Shown here: positions 47,636 to 59,700 of the stretch, piece by piece
How positions within the stretch are numbered: position 1 is the stretch's first letter
Layout: each line of letters starts with the position of its first letter
From: Mesostigma viride
Lineage: Eukaryota > Streptophyta > Mesostigmatophyceae > Mesostigmatales > Mesostigmataceae
Direction of reading: 5' to 3'
DNA length: 64,000 bases
NCBI GenBank assembly: GCA_009746045.1
Contig: RPFO01000132.1
Span: 1,010,590 to 1,074,589 of the forward strand
Translations under genes and position numbers: made by a program
Notes under the pieces: model-generated
Database searches by the model: none
What the model was told of the DNA's origin: nothing
Seen by the model: the letters and a program-made list of their open reading frames with translations, nothing else

Positions 47636-47880
47636 GCATCACTCCCCGGAAAGGAGAACTTTTGCGGATGACTGTAGGTGTCAGTTGGCGATGCCTTAGG
47701 ATCCGGAGACGTCCGTCCTGTAGTCAGCAAAATTGGTGCGAGAGTTCCCCAGTTCGATTCCGGCCTGGATTCATTTGCAGATCGCGTTTTTCCGCGTTTT
47801 CCGCGGACCTGCACTGAATGCAAATGGTTTTCACCTTTGCGGCGTGCCAAATCAGAACATAGTTGTCTCACTTCACATTG
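47636..47880 (+). mobile_element. tRNA-like SINE, full copy
   Basis: Head hairpin ctccccggaaaggag, A-box-like 'ttggcgatgccttaggatcc', B-box gttcgattccggcctgg, then 'tttttccgcgttttccgcgg' and 'tgcaaatggttttcaccttt'. It matches 40,856-41,068 inverted. Confidence 0.7.
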
Positions 47881-47918
47881 AATATTCCGATTTGTCATGT
47901 GAAATCGACAACCATTGT

Positions 47919-48944
47919 CAAGGAGACAACCAGCGCAGGCCAGAAATCGGGAGAATCCGGACCATGGTAGCTCGAGCCTGCCGTTATCTTGTCCGTGTGT
48001 TCGAGTCGTTCAGGATGATGAAGATGAATGGTGATGGAAATGTGTATCCTTGTGCATTGAAATTATGGCTGGCTTACGTGTAGAGCGACTAGATGACCTA
48101 GACGGTGGGGCCGGAAACAGCATGCTTGATCAGGGCGTGTGTTTCGAGCCTAACTGGCCGGGAGTGTCTAGTGGTGAGCACCATTGCTGTGATCGCTCGA
48201 TCTCCCACCATTTACGAGGAAATACCCGCAAATGGAAAACCACTGAAAAGGTAGCTAGTCAGTCATCGCGTTAGCCATGCCATGATTCCAAACGTCCAAG
48301 AACTGCACACGGTGCAAAGGCAAAAAGCCGGAGGACAGCACTTTCAAATGTGCGGCGGGAACCAAAAGCCCGCGGATGCCAGAAAACATCGCCGGTGTTG
48401 CTGCAGCGACGCGACGATGTGGACAACGAATCCAGTGCCAAGCTCGGAACGGCCGCAAAGGAGATCTGGCATCACATGCAGGGTTCAGATGTGCGGAGAT
48501 ACTATGCGATCCAGCCGGTCCACGACCTGTTTGTAGAGCTTGTGCCAAGGGGCAGCACCGAACAGATGTGGGTGACGTTGCAAAAAACATCGGACTTGAC
48601 GGAGCATAATGTCTCGGTCATAGTCTTTGACCAATAAACGCTGCAAGAGTTCAACCATTGTGGCCAAAATCACTTTGCGACAAATACTTAACGAATCGAC
48701 CTTGCAAAGTGCTTTCTTCTGGCTTGCAAACAAGCCGCAGTCTATCAATTAGACAACCAACGCAGGCCCCCGAGAAATCTAGAGCTAGAATTAAGAACAT
48801 ATCGATCTCCTGGCTGGTTGTCTCCTTGATATCGATCTCATTCATCATCCTGAACGGCTCGAAAACGCAGTAAAGATAACGGCAGGCTCGAGCTACCATG
48901 GTCCAGATTCTCCCGATTTCTGGCCTGCACTGGTTGTCTCCTTG
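47919..48944. mobile_element. TIR DNA element, about 1.03 kb, with about 115-bp inverted ends
   Basis: The left end (caaggagacaaccagcgcag, ending near 48,030) and the right end (reverse complement, 48,836-48,944) are about 90% identical by eye over about 115 bases. They share 'gccagaaatcgggagaatc' and 'accatggtagctcgagcctg'. A minus-strand frame at 48,485-48,748 (ELLQRLLVKDYDRDIMLRQV, then CFLQRHPHLFG) could be a host or transposase fragment but is not recognised. A nested extra end copy sits near 48,810-48,835. Confidence 0.75.
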
Positions 48945-49239
48945 ATATCTCCATGGGGAGACAACGATTCCTGGATCGACGCATAGCAATCCAACGCTGT
49001 GGAAGGACTAGGGTAGTTGTCTGAGAGGAAAGACGCGAAGACCGCGCGGGAGCCACACGGCCATCTGTAGGAAGACCCGCCATGGGGCGCATGCCCTGAG
49101 AGCCACGCTGCCGTGGGCTTGGTCTGAGAGGCACACACTGACCACTACGGTAGAGTTGTCACTCGATCGAGAGGAGATTTCAGAGTGCATAATCTTGAAT
49201 TTACAGGTCCTGAGTGTAGGGTTTTCCAAGCATAGGTCA

Positions 49240-49440
49240 TTAGAGTCTTTGTATCAAGTTATGCATCGTATTTCGGACGAGATTAGGCAGCGTAGGATAG
49301 TATTCGCAGGACATCTCGCTCGCACCAGTCAGGTAGACATCGCCCTTGGTCTGGCCGGCCCCCAGCGGCTTGGCCAGCCAGGGGTGCATACGTTCGTGCT
49401 GCATGCTCAATCTCGACTTGTCGATCCCGCGTATGCGCTC
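49240..49440 (+). pseudogene. LINE reverse transcriptase C-terminal fragment
   Basis: The frame reads MHRISDEIRQRRIVFAGHLA then RTSQVDIALGLAGPQRLGQP. This parallels the QRRLQLVGHLARTNQVD block of the other two LINE remnants but is more diverged. Confidence 0.6.
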
Positions 49441-49457
49441 ATGATTTTCATTCCATT

Positions 49458-50150
49458 TAATTAACTCGTGCTCCGACCGTTGGGGAGTCACGGAGCATTT
49501 AACTGCCCCGATGGATGCATGCATGGATGGGTACACGCAATCCTACCGGTCTAATCTATCGAGGTAACAAAAACAAGCCTACTCTGTATCTATTGTGCCC
49601 TAGACCTGAGGGGTCTTGCCTAGCATGCTTCCCGCATTTGCAAACACGCGGGCGCTTCCCCACTGGAGGGGGTAGTTGTCGTCTATGACCTGAGCCCACT
49701 TGGCCTTGTCCATAATCTTTTTCCAAATCACGGAGAGGCCTAGGCCCCCCATGTCCTCTACTAGCTGCTCTTTGAAAGTGCGGGCCTTGCGGCGTCCAGC
49801 CTTGCTGGGCCCAGCCCACGTGAGGAGGTGCCTGCCCGGCTGAGCTGGTCGCAGCCCTGCAGAGGGGCCACGTGAGTACGTTGTCTACGTGGTTGGTGCG
49901 AGCTAAGTGCCCTACCAGCTGCAGGCGCCACTGCTTGATGGTGCTGGTGATAAGTGGCATGCCTAGTAGTAGGATAAGTGCCAAGTCCTCATTGTGGGCG
50001 TGAGCAGCGTATCCCACACGGAAAATTGACCGCAGCATGTTGGTTACCACGCCATCCAGCTTTTTCGCAAGGTCGGCTGTGAGGGTCCACGCCTCGGCCC
50101 CATACGTAAGACCAGGACCTTATACAGGTCCTGTTTCTCTAGATAGCATT
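49458..50150 (-). pseudogene. LINE remnant, RT C-terminus plus 3' tail
   Basis: In minus sense: GAEAWTL, then LDGVVTNMLRSIFRVGYAAH, then ITSTIKQWRLQLVGHLARTN and VDNVLTWPLC, with frameshifts. The 3' tail runs through 'gatagattagaccggtagga', (CATC/GCATGCATC)n, the hairpin ctccccaacggtcggagcac and a TTAATTAA stub. The same tail forms both arms of the 6.4-kb palindrome. Confidence 0.75.
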
Positions 50151-50399
50151 CATTCCATGGCTGCAATCATACCGGCTAGCCGAGTTTACTGTCACGCGAG
50201 CAAATCTACAGCCTGCTACGGCTACGTCCTCTAGGTTAGTACGTCACACTACAACCAGATTCCAGCCGTGGTCAACCTGCCTACTTCGGCGATACTAGAA
50301 TATCACGTAGGTCCGTGCGTAGTACTCCTGCGCACTTAGGTCTAATGGTGAGTCATCTTCTATAGATTCAGCAATATCAAGGAGACAACCAGCAATATC

Positions 50400-50620
50400 G
50401 GACGTATTGGCACCCCTCTCCGGTAAAGAGGCTTTTCGCAGTTGGGCTGTTTCGAAACGTTAAGTGAGATGCCTTCGGATCGGGAGACTCACACAGCCGC
50501 GAAATCATGCCAAAGGTCCTATGTTCGATTCCTTGCTGGTAGCTACTAGGCTTTCTTACTCTCTGTGTTCCGCGGAATCTCAGATTTGAGCAGCTATCGT
50601 TTTCACGTTTGTTGCTTTCT
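50400..50620 (+). mobile_element. tRNA-like SINE, diverged copy
   Basis: Head 'cccctctccggtaaagaggc', 'gagatgccttcggatcggga', B-box gttcgattccttgctgg, and tail 'tgttccgcggaatctcagat'. Same layout as 47,636 with a different body, so probably a subfamily. Confidence 0.6.
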
Positions 50621-50771
50621 GACGACAAAATCTACAGCCGGGTCAACCGCCTAACACATGTGCAGATGCTGCCTTGTTCTTATCAGAAAAGACGACAGGC
50701 TGGTCCACATTTGGTACATTCTGCTAATCGGTGACCACTTAATCAGAGAGACCACTACATGCTCACACCCT

Positions 50772-53700
50772 TCAGGCACCCAGCAGGGCCGCGGCCAAGC
50801 CGGGCAGCACCTGCCACAGCTCGGCGTCGGCGCGTATGCTGGCGACCCACAGCACGTTCACACGCACACACTCCACCGCCTGCTGCACCGTGCGTGCTAT
50901 CGACGGGTGCTTGCGTGCCGCGAAGAACGCTGCCACCTCGTCCGCCTTGTCCCTGGACGCAAACCTTGAAGACCCGGACATTATGAACTCGGGCAGCATG
51001 AGGCTGCCTTGGAAGCGCCGCCAGAGGGACGGCCAGTTGGTGCGCAGCCAGTCCCACGCCACCTGGCGCCCCGCAGAGTGCACGTTGCGGATCACAAACA
51101 TGGCGTCCTGCATGCGGACATCCGAGGAGAGGGAGAAGTCGAGCGCCCGCCGAACGGTGACCGCGTCTGAGCTCTTGGCCAAGCACCGCAGGATCCGCAC
51201 CTTCTCCTCGTGTGATGCCACCTGGCGGTAGAGGGCAACGAGAGTATCCAACGCGGCCGATGCGGAACCCCCCCGCTTCCCCGCATGTACTGCCAGGTAG
51301 GCGGCCTTGCGGAGGTCGGCGGGCAGCAGCGGGGATGTCTGGTCGGCGAGGAAGCCGTTGAAGCGGCGGATACCCTCGGCGATGTATTCGGCATCGCCCA
51401 ACGAGACAAGGGCCTGGGGGTGGGGGGGGGGGGGGGGCGTGCGCATGCGAGCCGTGTCGTAGCAGTGAAGAATCAGTACAAGGTTGCGCATGTGCGGTTG
51501 AGCGTAGGGGTTATCTAGCGGGCCTAGCGGGGGAGGAGGGATGGCAACACAGGGCAGTTGGAGTCACAGATCCCAACACAGTATCTTCCATGGTAAAAGA
51601 CATGCAAAGCCTGGATGGTGCATTTCAACCGTGTGTCACGCGGCTGCAGGCAGCCATCACGCGACGCACAGTAGATCAAAGCATGCTTCTAGTGTGGCTT
51701 CCGGTGGCTTTCTCTGCAAGCAGTATCAAAGAGACAACCAGGGCAGGCCAGAAAACATCATCCACGTTACGAAAGCCACGCAAGCCTGTAGAGATTGCCC
51801 GTCAAGGATAGCCTGCCTGCACAGGGTGGACTGCCTGCAAAGTTCTAATGATGGCGCCACCCATGGACGGCACCTGAGGCACCGCGAGCCTGCCGGATAC
51901 CCAACATGAACGTCTGTGTTCGTGGGAAGTGCGTGTGTGAGATACCAACACCGGATGCGCACCTGCATGCCTGGCAGTGCTACCACGGTAGACATCTCCG
52001 TGTGGCACATGCCTTCAGCGCTAGAGTGGGCATGGCCGGCAAGAGGGTGAACACAGCTGTGCTCGAGTCCACGCATCAGCTCATCACCCACCTCCAGCAG
52101 CAGGCTCCGCGTGAGCGCCTGCAGGTGGCCCTCCCCTTCCTTGGCTTCCCAGCCCACATGTGCGGCCGGTTTGCGCAGGAGCCCGCACAGAAATGATCGC
52201 AGCTCCTCCAGCCTCGCCGCCACATCGCTTGCTGTGGCCGTTCCATCACCATTGACTGCATTACCGCTAGTGCTGGCATTCCCCACTGCCCCCGCCCCCG
52301 CCCCCTCCTGCGCCTGCTGCAACGCGTCCCCCACGCGCATGAACAGTGCCAGCGACGCGTCGACGAGCGTCTGCAGCACAGTCACGTCACCCTCTGCATG
52401 ATAGGCCGCCATCAGGCGGAGGAGGGAGGAGGCGGGGGTCACGCGCGCTTTGCACAGCGCGTAGCTGGTTGGGGCCAGCAAGCGGCATCAACGAGCACAG
52501 GGGTGGGGGTGGATGGGGGTGGATGAACTACAACGGGCATAAGTTACACATGGAACAAGCATAGGTTGCCGCAAGGAGAGGTGAAGGTGCTTTGCACCCT
52601 GGCAATCACAGCGCCATTGTCAAGAGTGGACAAGTTCAGGTTTCCATTTCGGGAATCACTTATGTTGCGTAAAGCCCAAGCAAGTATTGCCATGGCAAGG
52701 AGGGCGGTGGAAGGTAAGCCGCCGACTCGTGGCGGCAACGCTCGCGTCTAGGCGTACCGGCAAGAGGTACCGGCCATTAACCATGTACTCAGACCTACCA
52801 ACTAGGGCTGCCCACCTACCTGTCAGCACATGATGTCACTCGCAAGAACCATCTCCAAACATGGTTTCGAAACCAAGGAGGATCGTGGAACGGGTCACGA
52901 GTCACGCCACCGCACCCACCTGCCTGTGGCCACCTGCCTGTGGCCACCTGCCTGTAGCCACCTGCTTGTAGCCACCTGCCTGTGGCCACCTGCCTGTGGC
53001 CACCTGCCTGTAGCCACCTGCTTGTAGCCACCTGCCTGTGGCCACCTGCCTGTAGCCACCTGCCTGTAGCCACCTGCCTGTAGCCACCTGCCTGTAGCCA
53101 CCTGCCTGTAGCCTCCTGCCTGTAGCCACCTGCCTGTGGCCACCTGCCTGTGGCCACCTGCCTGTAGCCTCCTGCCCGTAGCCACCTGTCTGTAGCAAGC
53201 CACACTTACCAGCCCGGTAGCGCACGATGGCAAGCACATGTTGAACTCATTCCAAGTCACGCCACCGCAGTCACCTGTCCTGGAGCAAGTCGCACTTTCC
53301 TGTCCTCCAAACCTCACAAGTGCTGCTCACCTGTCCTCCAGCAAGCCGTTGCGGTCCTCCACCCCAAGCTCCCCCGCCCTCACGGCCGCCTCCAGCCGTT
53401 CGGCCAGCGGGCGTGCATAGTGCACACGGAAGAACCCCGCCTGCGCCGTGTTGACTTTCAACCACCGCAGCCGCTCCAAGGAGGGAACAGGTATGCTGGC
53501 AGATGCGTCCTTCATGACATGGGAGGACAAGGAGCAACCCGAGGAGCTGCGGGTGGGCGTCACGGGCTCCCCGGGGTTTGCTGAACTGGGGGCACCATCG
53601 GCCGCCTGCACCTGCAGGGTGATGGGGATAATCCAGTGGCCACCACCGGGTTCGCCCGAGGAGAGGAACCGTCGCTGCGTGAACATGAGGTGGGCGGTCT

Positions 53701-56700
53701 TGATGTCGTTGCTGCCCTGGCTGCTGCCACCTGTCGCTGAGGAGACCAGGTCGACGGAGACGAGGGGGTATCCCTGCTGCCCCGTCCAAGTGGCCATCAT
53801 CGCGCTGACGTCGGCGCCGCTGACCTCGGTGAACACAGCCCAGAGGTCGGCCGTGGTGGCGTTGCGCAGCACGAAGCGGCGCATGTACTCTCGCATGGCC
53901 GCGCGGAAGGCCTCATCCCCCAGGAACGCGTGCAGCATGCGGATGATGGATGCGCCCTGGGGGGGACAGGGGGGGGTGAGGATGGACAGATGAGCCCAGG
54001 GAGGGGATGAACAGATGAGCTGACGGTGTGAGCAGCACACAACGGGCAAGGAGTTGGGAGTATGTATCTGGTGAGCACTCGGCCGATGGCGGCTGCGCCC
54101 TCATGTGTGTGTGTAGGGGGGGGAGGGGGGGGAGGAGGTGGGAAAGATGAATGGGTGCATGGCTTCGACAGCTGGGCGGAGGCTCGTACCATTTTTCCTC
54201 AGCTTGCAACTCCAATTTGATTTCGAAGGCGAATGACGATCCAGGACCGACTGACACCATCCCCCCCACCCCCCACTTTTAAGGTTCCCGACATTCCTTC
54301 ACCCACTTTTACCCACGATTCGGCGTGCCAGAGCCCGCTGCTCCTTGGACACTACCCCTTCCTCAACCTGTGGCTATCACCCAAAAACCAAAGCCTGACA
54401 TGGCAGCACCCACCCTTATGGCAATCATGCTACACCTTCAATCCACCCATCTTGGCATCTGATGCAGTCAACCCACCCTCTAGCATTCTGGCATCGAAGC
54501 TAGGCGATCAGGCCACCCCTTTTGGCCCGCCACGACGGCACCTGCCATGCACGTGCTGGCGGCAACAGGCGACCCGCGTTGCACTAATGTCAGGTCAAGC
54601 GAATACCTTGATGGCCCACCGTGCAGTGACAGAGGGTCCCCCGTGCCTCTGAGAGATGGCCCACCTTGCAGTAGGAGATGAGGTCGAAGATTTCGTTGAC
54701 CTCGTGCGCATGCGTCACCTCCACCTCCACCGCGTGCGAGCCCTCGAGCGCGTCCAACCCCATCGCAGGCATGCTCTCGTCCGCCACAAACGTGGCCCAC
54801 ACGCGCCAGTCGGGGTACAGCGCGTCCGTGGCCAGGTAGCTGACCCACGAAGCAAAGCCCTCGTTCAACCACAGGTGGGTCCACCACTGCATCGTCACCA
54901 GGTTGCCGAACCTGGGGGTGGGGGAGGGGTGGGCGGGAGGAAGGCATGGCAGCAACCGGCAGCAGGGCGTACAAAGGAAGCCACAGGATAGCTTGAGCAT
55001 AGGCTACATAGGCAGGCCCGCCTTCTGCAGTTACAGAAAAACAACACTCGTTTGAAAGGAGCTTACGGAACTGTTTCGGCGCTTCAGTGGAAGCCGTCCT
55101 CACAGCGGCTGCCACGGCCACGACATGCATATGCATTGGCATAGTAAGGCCGAGCGGGCGGGCCCACTTGCTCTCATAGGCCCCCAGATCACCACTGAAA
55201 CACGATCCTAACTAAAATGTATTTGTAATTTATTGAAATCACTGGTGGATGATTTCCCCCCCTCTCCCACACAAGACGCCCACCACGTCACACACGACCT
55301 GCCTTGCAGAGCTACAGCCCCCGAGCACAGGTGCATCCCCCCTCATTCCCCACCAAGGATGGTTCACTCACTACGGATTCCCCCGCCCCCCCCCCCCTTC
55401 CTCACAGACTAGTCAGACTAGAATGCCAACCCCTCTCACCACCGGCGCGCCAGCCGATATTCTCCCAACAATAGAGCGCCCCCCCCCCCCTCACCACTGG
55501 TGCGCCAGCTCATGGGTCACGGTGATGGCCACCCCTTGCTTGGTGGCGGCCGAGGACTCGCTCGGGTCCACCAGAAGCGCGTCGGAGCGAAACGTGACGA
55601 GCCCAAAGTTCTCCATCGCGCCCGCACCAAAGTCGGAGATGGCCACCATGTCCAGCTTGGGCAGGGGGTAGGTGCACCCGAAATACCTGGGGGCCGGGGC
55701 AGGGAAGTAGCCAGGGCTAGGATGTTAGTAGGACAGTGGGAATGGTTGGGTAAACGGTGTGGGGGGGTGAACGGTGGGTGGGCGGCACTCCAGGGAGTGC
55801 TGCGAGTAATCGCAGCCACGGCGACAGAATCGCGAGGCAGCCCCTGTTTACGGGTTGGAGTCCAAAGTGTGTGGCGTGATGGCGTGGCGACACCTGGCTG
55901 CGATGTTTGGGTGATGGGCTGGTGATCGGTCGCTGCGAATGTTTGAGAGGCGGCGGAACAAGACACAGGGGACAGAAGTAAGGACGCAAACGGATGGGCG
56001 GTGGAAGCCATGAGGAAGAAATACGCACTTTCTCTCAAAGAGAAAGAAATACGCACTTTTCGAAGAACGGAAGTGCGCGGACGGCGCAGTCGAGCGCAAA
56101 CGCGCCCTGGTGGGTCTTGCCCGGCTCGGTGAACACGCGCACCAGGGTCCCTGCGGGGCAAGTGGGCGAGGGAAGACCACGACGCATTTGCCGACAAGCA
56201 AAGCAAGCAGCACGCTGTGAGTACAGAAGGATGTGGCCGCATGCTGGGCATGCATGTGCGCGCGTATTCGCGCATGCATGTACATGGTGCAAGGCGCTCA
56301 TGCACGTGACTCGCACCTCAGAGATCACATCGGGCACACGCACCCACATGGCAACACCGCAGCACATGCCTTGATAGGGGCATGCATGTGGCATAGTGAG
56401 GCATGCATGTGGCATCATGCTAAATGCAAGTGGCATGACAGGTAATGCACGTGGCAGTAAAGGCGGCGGTGTGGGTTGGTCAGCAAACCACTGCGTGTCT
56501 GGTGCATGGCATGTTCAACTGGGGTCCTCAGGAGCAGGCAGCCCCCCGCGAACAACGATACACTGCTCGCAAATCTGCTCGTGAATATGCTCTACATTCA
56601 AGTGGGTGGCTTGCCACAAAAAGGGGGAAAGCTGTCTGGCGGTGTGGAGCAGATAGTCGTCCTTTGACAAGTGCTGCGGTTTTTAGACTGGGGGTACGCT

Positions 56701-59700
56701 ACCACACCGTTTGAGCCTCTTGGGTAATGCTACATACAACGTATACACCCACACGTACCACCCCACCCCACCCACCCCCACCCCCACCCCCACCCCCCGC
56801 CCCCCCCCATCCCCCCCCCCCCCCCCCCCCCCCCACCCCCACCCCCACCCCCACCCCCACCCCCACCCCCACCCCCACCCCCCCACCCCCACATACTTGC
56901 TACATGCACCGTATACCACGCAGCCATGCATGCATGTTTAGTTTTGAACAGAAACATGGTGCAGGGTGATCACAGGCAGGGAGGACCCGTTGGCCCCTGC
57001 ATACGGCCGCCTGCACATGACACGCCCACAGGCCATAGCCCCACACCCACCGGTCTCCGTGGTGGCCTCGATGCTGTCGAACTTCCCCACCACGACTGCC
57101 AGCAAATAGGTGGACATGGGCGGCGACTGCTGGAAGCGCACCGAGTGCACACCCGCCTCATGCGTTTGCACCTCGCTGACGGGCATGTTGGAGAGTGCCA
57201 GCGCATCGGTGGGTGCGACGACGGTGACGTCAAATGTGGCCTGAGGTAGGTAGTGGGGGGGGGAGGGGGAGGAGGGGAGGTGGCCCATGCAGGCACCCAA
57301 ACGAGGGGCCATGCAAAAACACGGGCGTGTGTGACAGCAGACAAGCATGCATGAATCAGAACGCTCTACTTGTAACTTACTTTTATAAGTAACGTTCTCA
57401 ATAATTCAAACAAACAATTCCGTTGCTTAGTATCCAACTCAATAGAATAAAATTAAAAATAATATCGTCAGAAAAACTTGGCGGCAGAAAGGGATGTGGC
57501 TCTCGAGGCACGCGCCCACCGCAGCGTGAAATCTGAGGAAGCCTCTGCCATCACCCGATCATAGCGTGCGCCAGACGACTCCGATGACTCGGGGCATGGC
57601 AGCCATGCAAGAGTTCTGACCATGATAGCCCGCATTCCACACCACGATGAAGCGGGCAATCAGCCGGCCTGAGCTTTTTTCTGCACCCTCCATGGGCAGA
57701 TGGCCCCGCATCACATGCGACCGATCTCATGCCAATCATCAAGTATGCTGACATCAGAACATGCAGCACATGATGCTGTGACACACCTTAAAAGCTGGCT
57801 CGTCCCAGCAGCTGGCAGATGTCACCGGAGGACGAAGACGGGGGGCGTACGAGAGTGCATGGCCCAGCCAGATGTACATGCCAGACGTAACGAGGTGCCG
57901 CGCGCGACAGCGCAGCAGAGCATGGATACCACCACGTCAGGCGCACGCTCATGTCAGACGTGGGCTGACTTCCACCGAGGCTACCACAGCAACCGATGTT
58001 TTTGCACACATCAGCGGCACCTCCAATAAAACTTCCGGTGGCCATACGGGTTAGAGGGTCCAAATGGATCCCATATATGCCGACAGAGTGAAGTTGAAGG
58101 AAGGAAGGAAGCCATGCCCTGGCTTCTCATCAAATTCGTGGACCGTGAGTCTACTATATCTACAATACAATGTGTCTACTATATCTACAATACAATGTGT
58201 CTACTATATCTACAATACATCCGCGACACGCCTCGGCTTGCTTCCTCAGAATGCACTGCTTGACAAATTTATGACTAGTTGCATGCCCTTAAACCTAGTG
58301 CACGCAAGCCGCTGCACCAGCCAAGGAGATACTAGCCGTCCTTTCCCATTCCATTCTGGTTAGCTCGGTTCACGGGCAGTCTATGGCAAGTCAACACCCG
58401 AGGCACGCACGCATGCAACTCCTGCGAACACCCAGGCAACAGCTGGGGAGAAAACTTTCAGACATTTTTTTGAAGCTCTTGAAAAGTTTTCTGTGCGTGC
58501 CCATCAAAGGCCATGTGGGGTGACGCCCCTGCGCGCCACGTTTGGAGGGATGCAGACCCAGGCACTGTAGTCAGTGGCATGCGAGAACACCCACACAAGT
58601 GCGAGTGTGCCGGCGATGCTGCCAGCAACTACTCGCCCTGGCGTGCAGGCGCCATGGGGCGGCCATGCCCGCAACCACGGACCATGGCCGCATGTGCCCG
58701 CAACCACGGACCATGGCCGCATGTGCCCGCAACCACGGACCATGGCTGCATGTGCCCGCAACCACGGACCATGGCCGCATGTGCCCGCAACCACGGACCA
58801 TGGCCGCATGTGCCCGCAACCACGGACCATGGCCGCATGTGCCCGCAACCACGGACCATGGCCGCATGTGCCCGCAACCACGGACCATGGCCGCATGTGC
58901 CCGCAACCATGGCCGCATGTGCCCGCAACCACGGACCATGGCCGCATGTGCCCGCAACCACGGACCATGGCCGCATGTGCCCGCAACCACGGACCATGGC
59001 CGCATGTGCCCGCAACCACGGACCATGGCTACTAAGGGTCCTTCCACGCTGGGTCCGATGCATCCAATTTTAAGTGGTCACGTCGGTCACTGTACCGGTC
59101 ACTGTGCTTCGGCAGTTGGGCCGGACTTACCGTAGTAGCGCCTATTTCCTCCGCGGACGTAGAACGATTTCTCAGCTACGGCCAATTGCCTTAACTTTAA
59201 TGGGTAAAGTTACGGGGACGCGGGCAGTCCGTCGTCACGTTGTGAGCTACTACGGGCTACTTCATACTTCAGCAACGACAACAATTTCGGCTTGTCCCAC
59301 CCTTTTGGGGTGGGACAAGCCGATATTGGTTTGGCCCAGCCAAAAGTACGGACAGATCTGAACTTTTTGAGGACAATGGTGACAAGCGTGGAAGGGTCGG
59401 GACCTGATGTTGGAATACGGTGTCCACTGTCCCAGCGTGGAAGGGTCGGGACCTGATGTTGGAATACGGTGTCCACTGTCCCAGCGTGGAAGGGGCGGGA
59501 CCTGATGTTGGAATACGGTGTCCACTGTCCCAGCGTGGAAGGGGCGGGACCTGATGTTGGAATACGGTGTCCACTGTCCCAGCGTGGAAGGGGCGGGACC
59601 TGATGTTGGAATACGGTGTCCACTGTCCCAGCGTGGAAGGGGCGGGACCTGATGTTGGAATACGGTGTCCACTGTCCCAGCGTGGAAGGGGCGGGACCTG

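Noticed and set aside
47755..47775. tRNA gene (gttcgattcc B box)
   Set aside because: No tRNA cloverleaf can be closed. The box recurs in dispersed SINE-like copies.
52464..52500. Aminopeptidase exon 11 extended upstream to include RLLAPT
   Set aside because: The frame meets a stop and lacks AG. The acceptor aaccag|CTAC gives the family-typical GLLEDSYALCK in phase.
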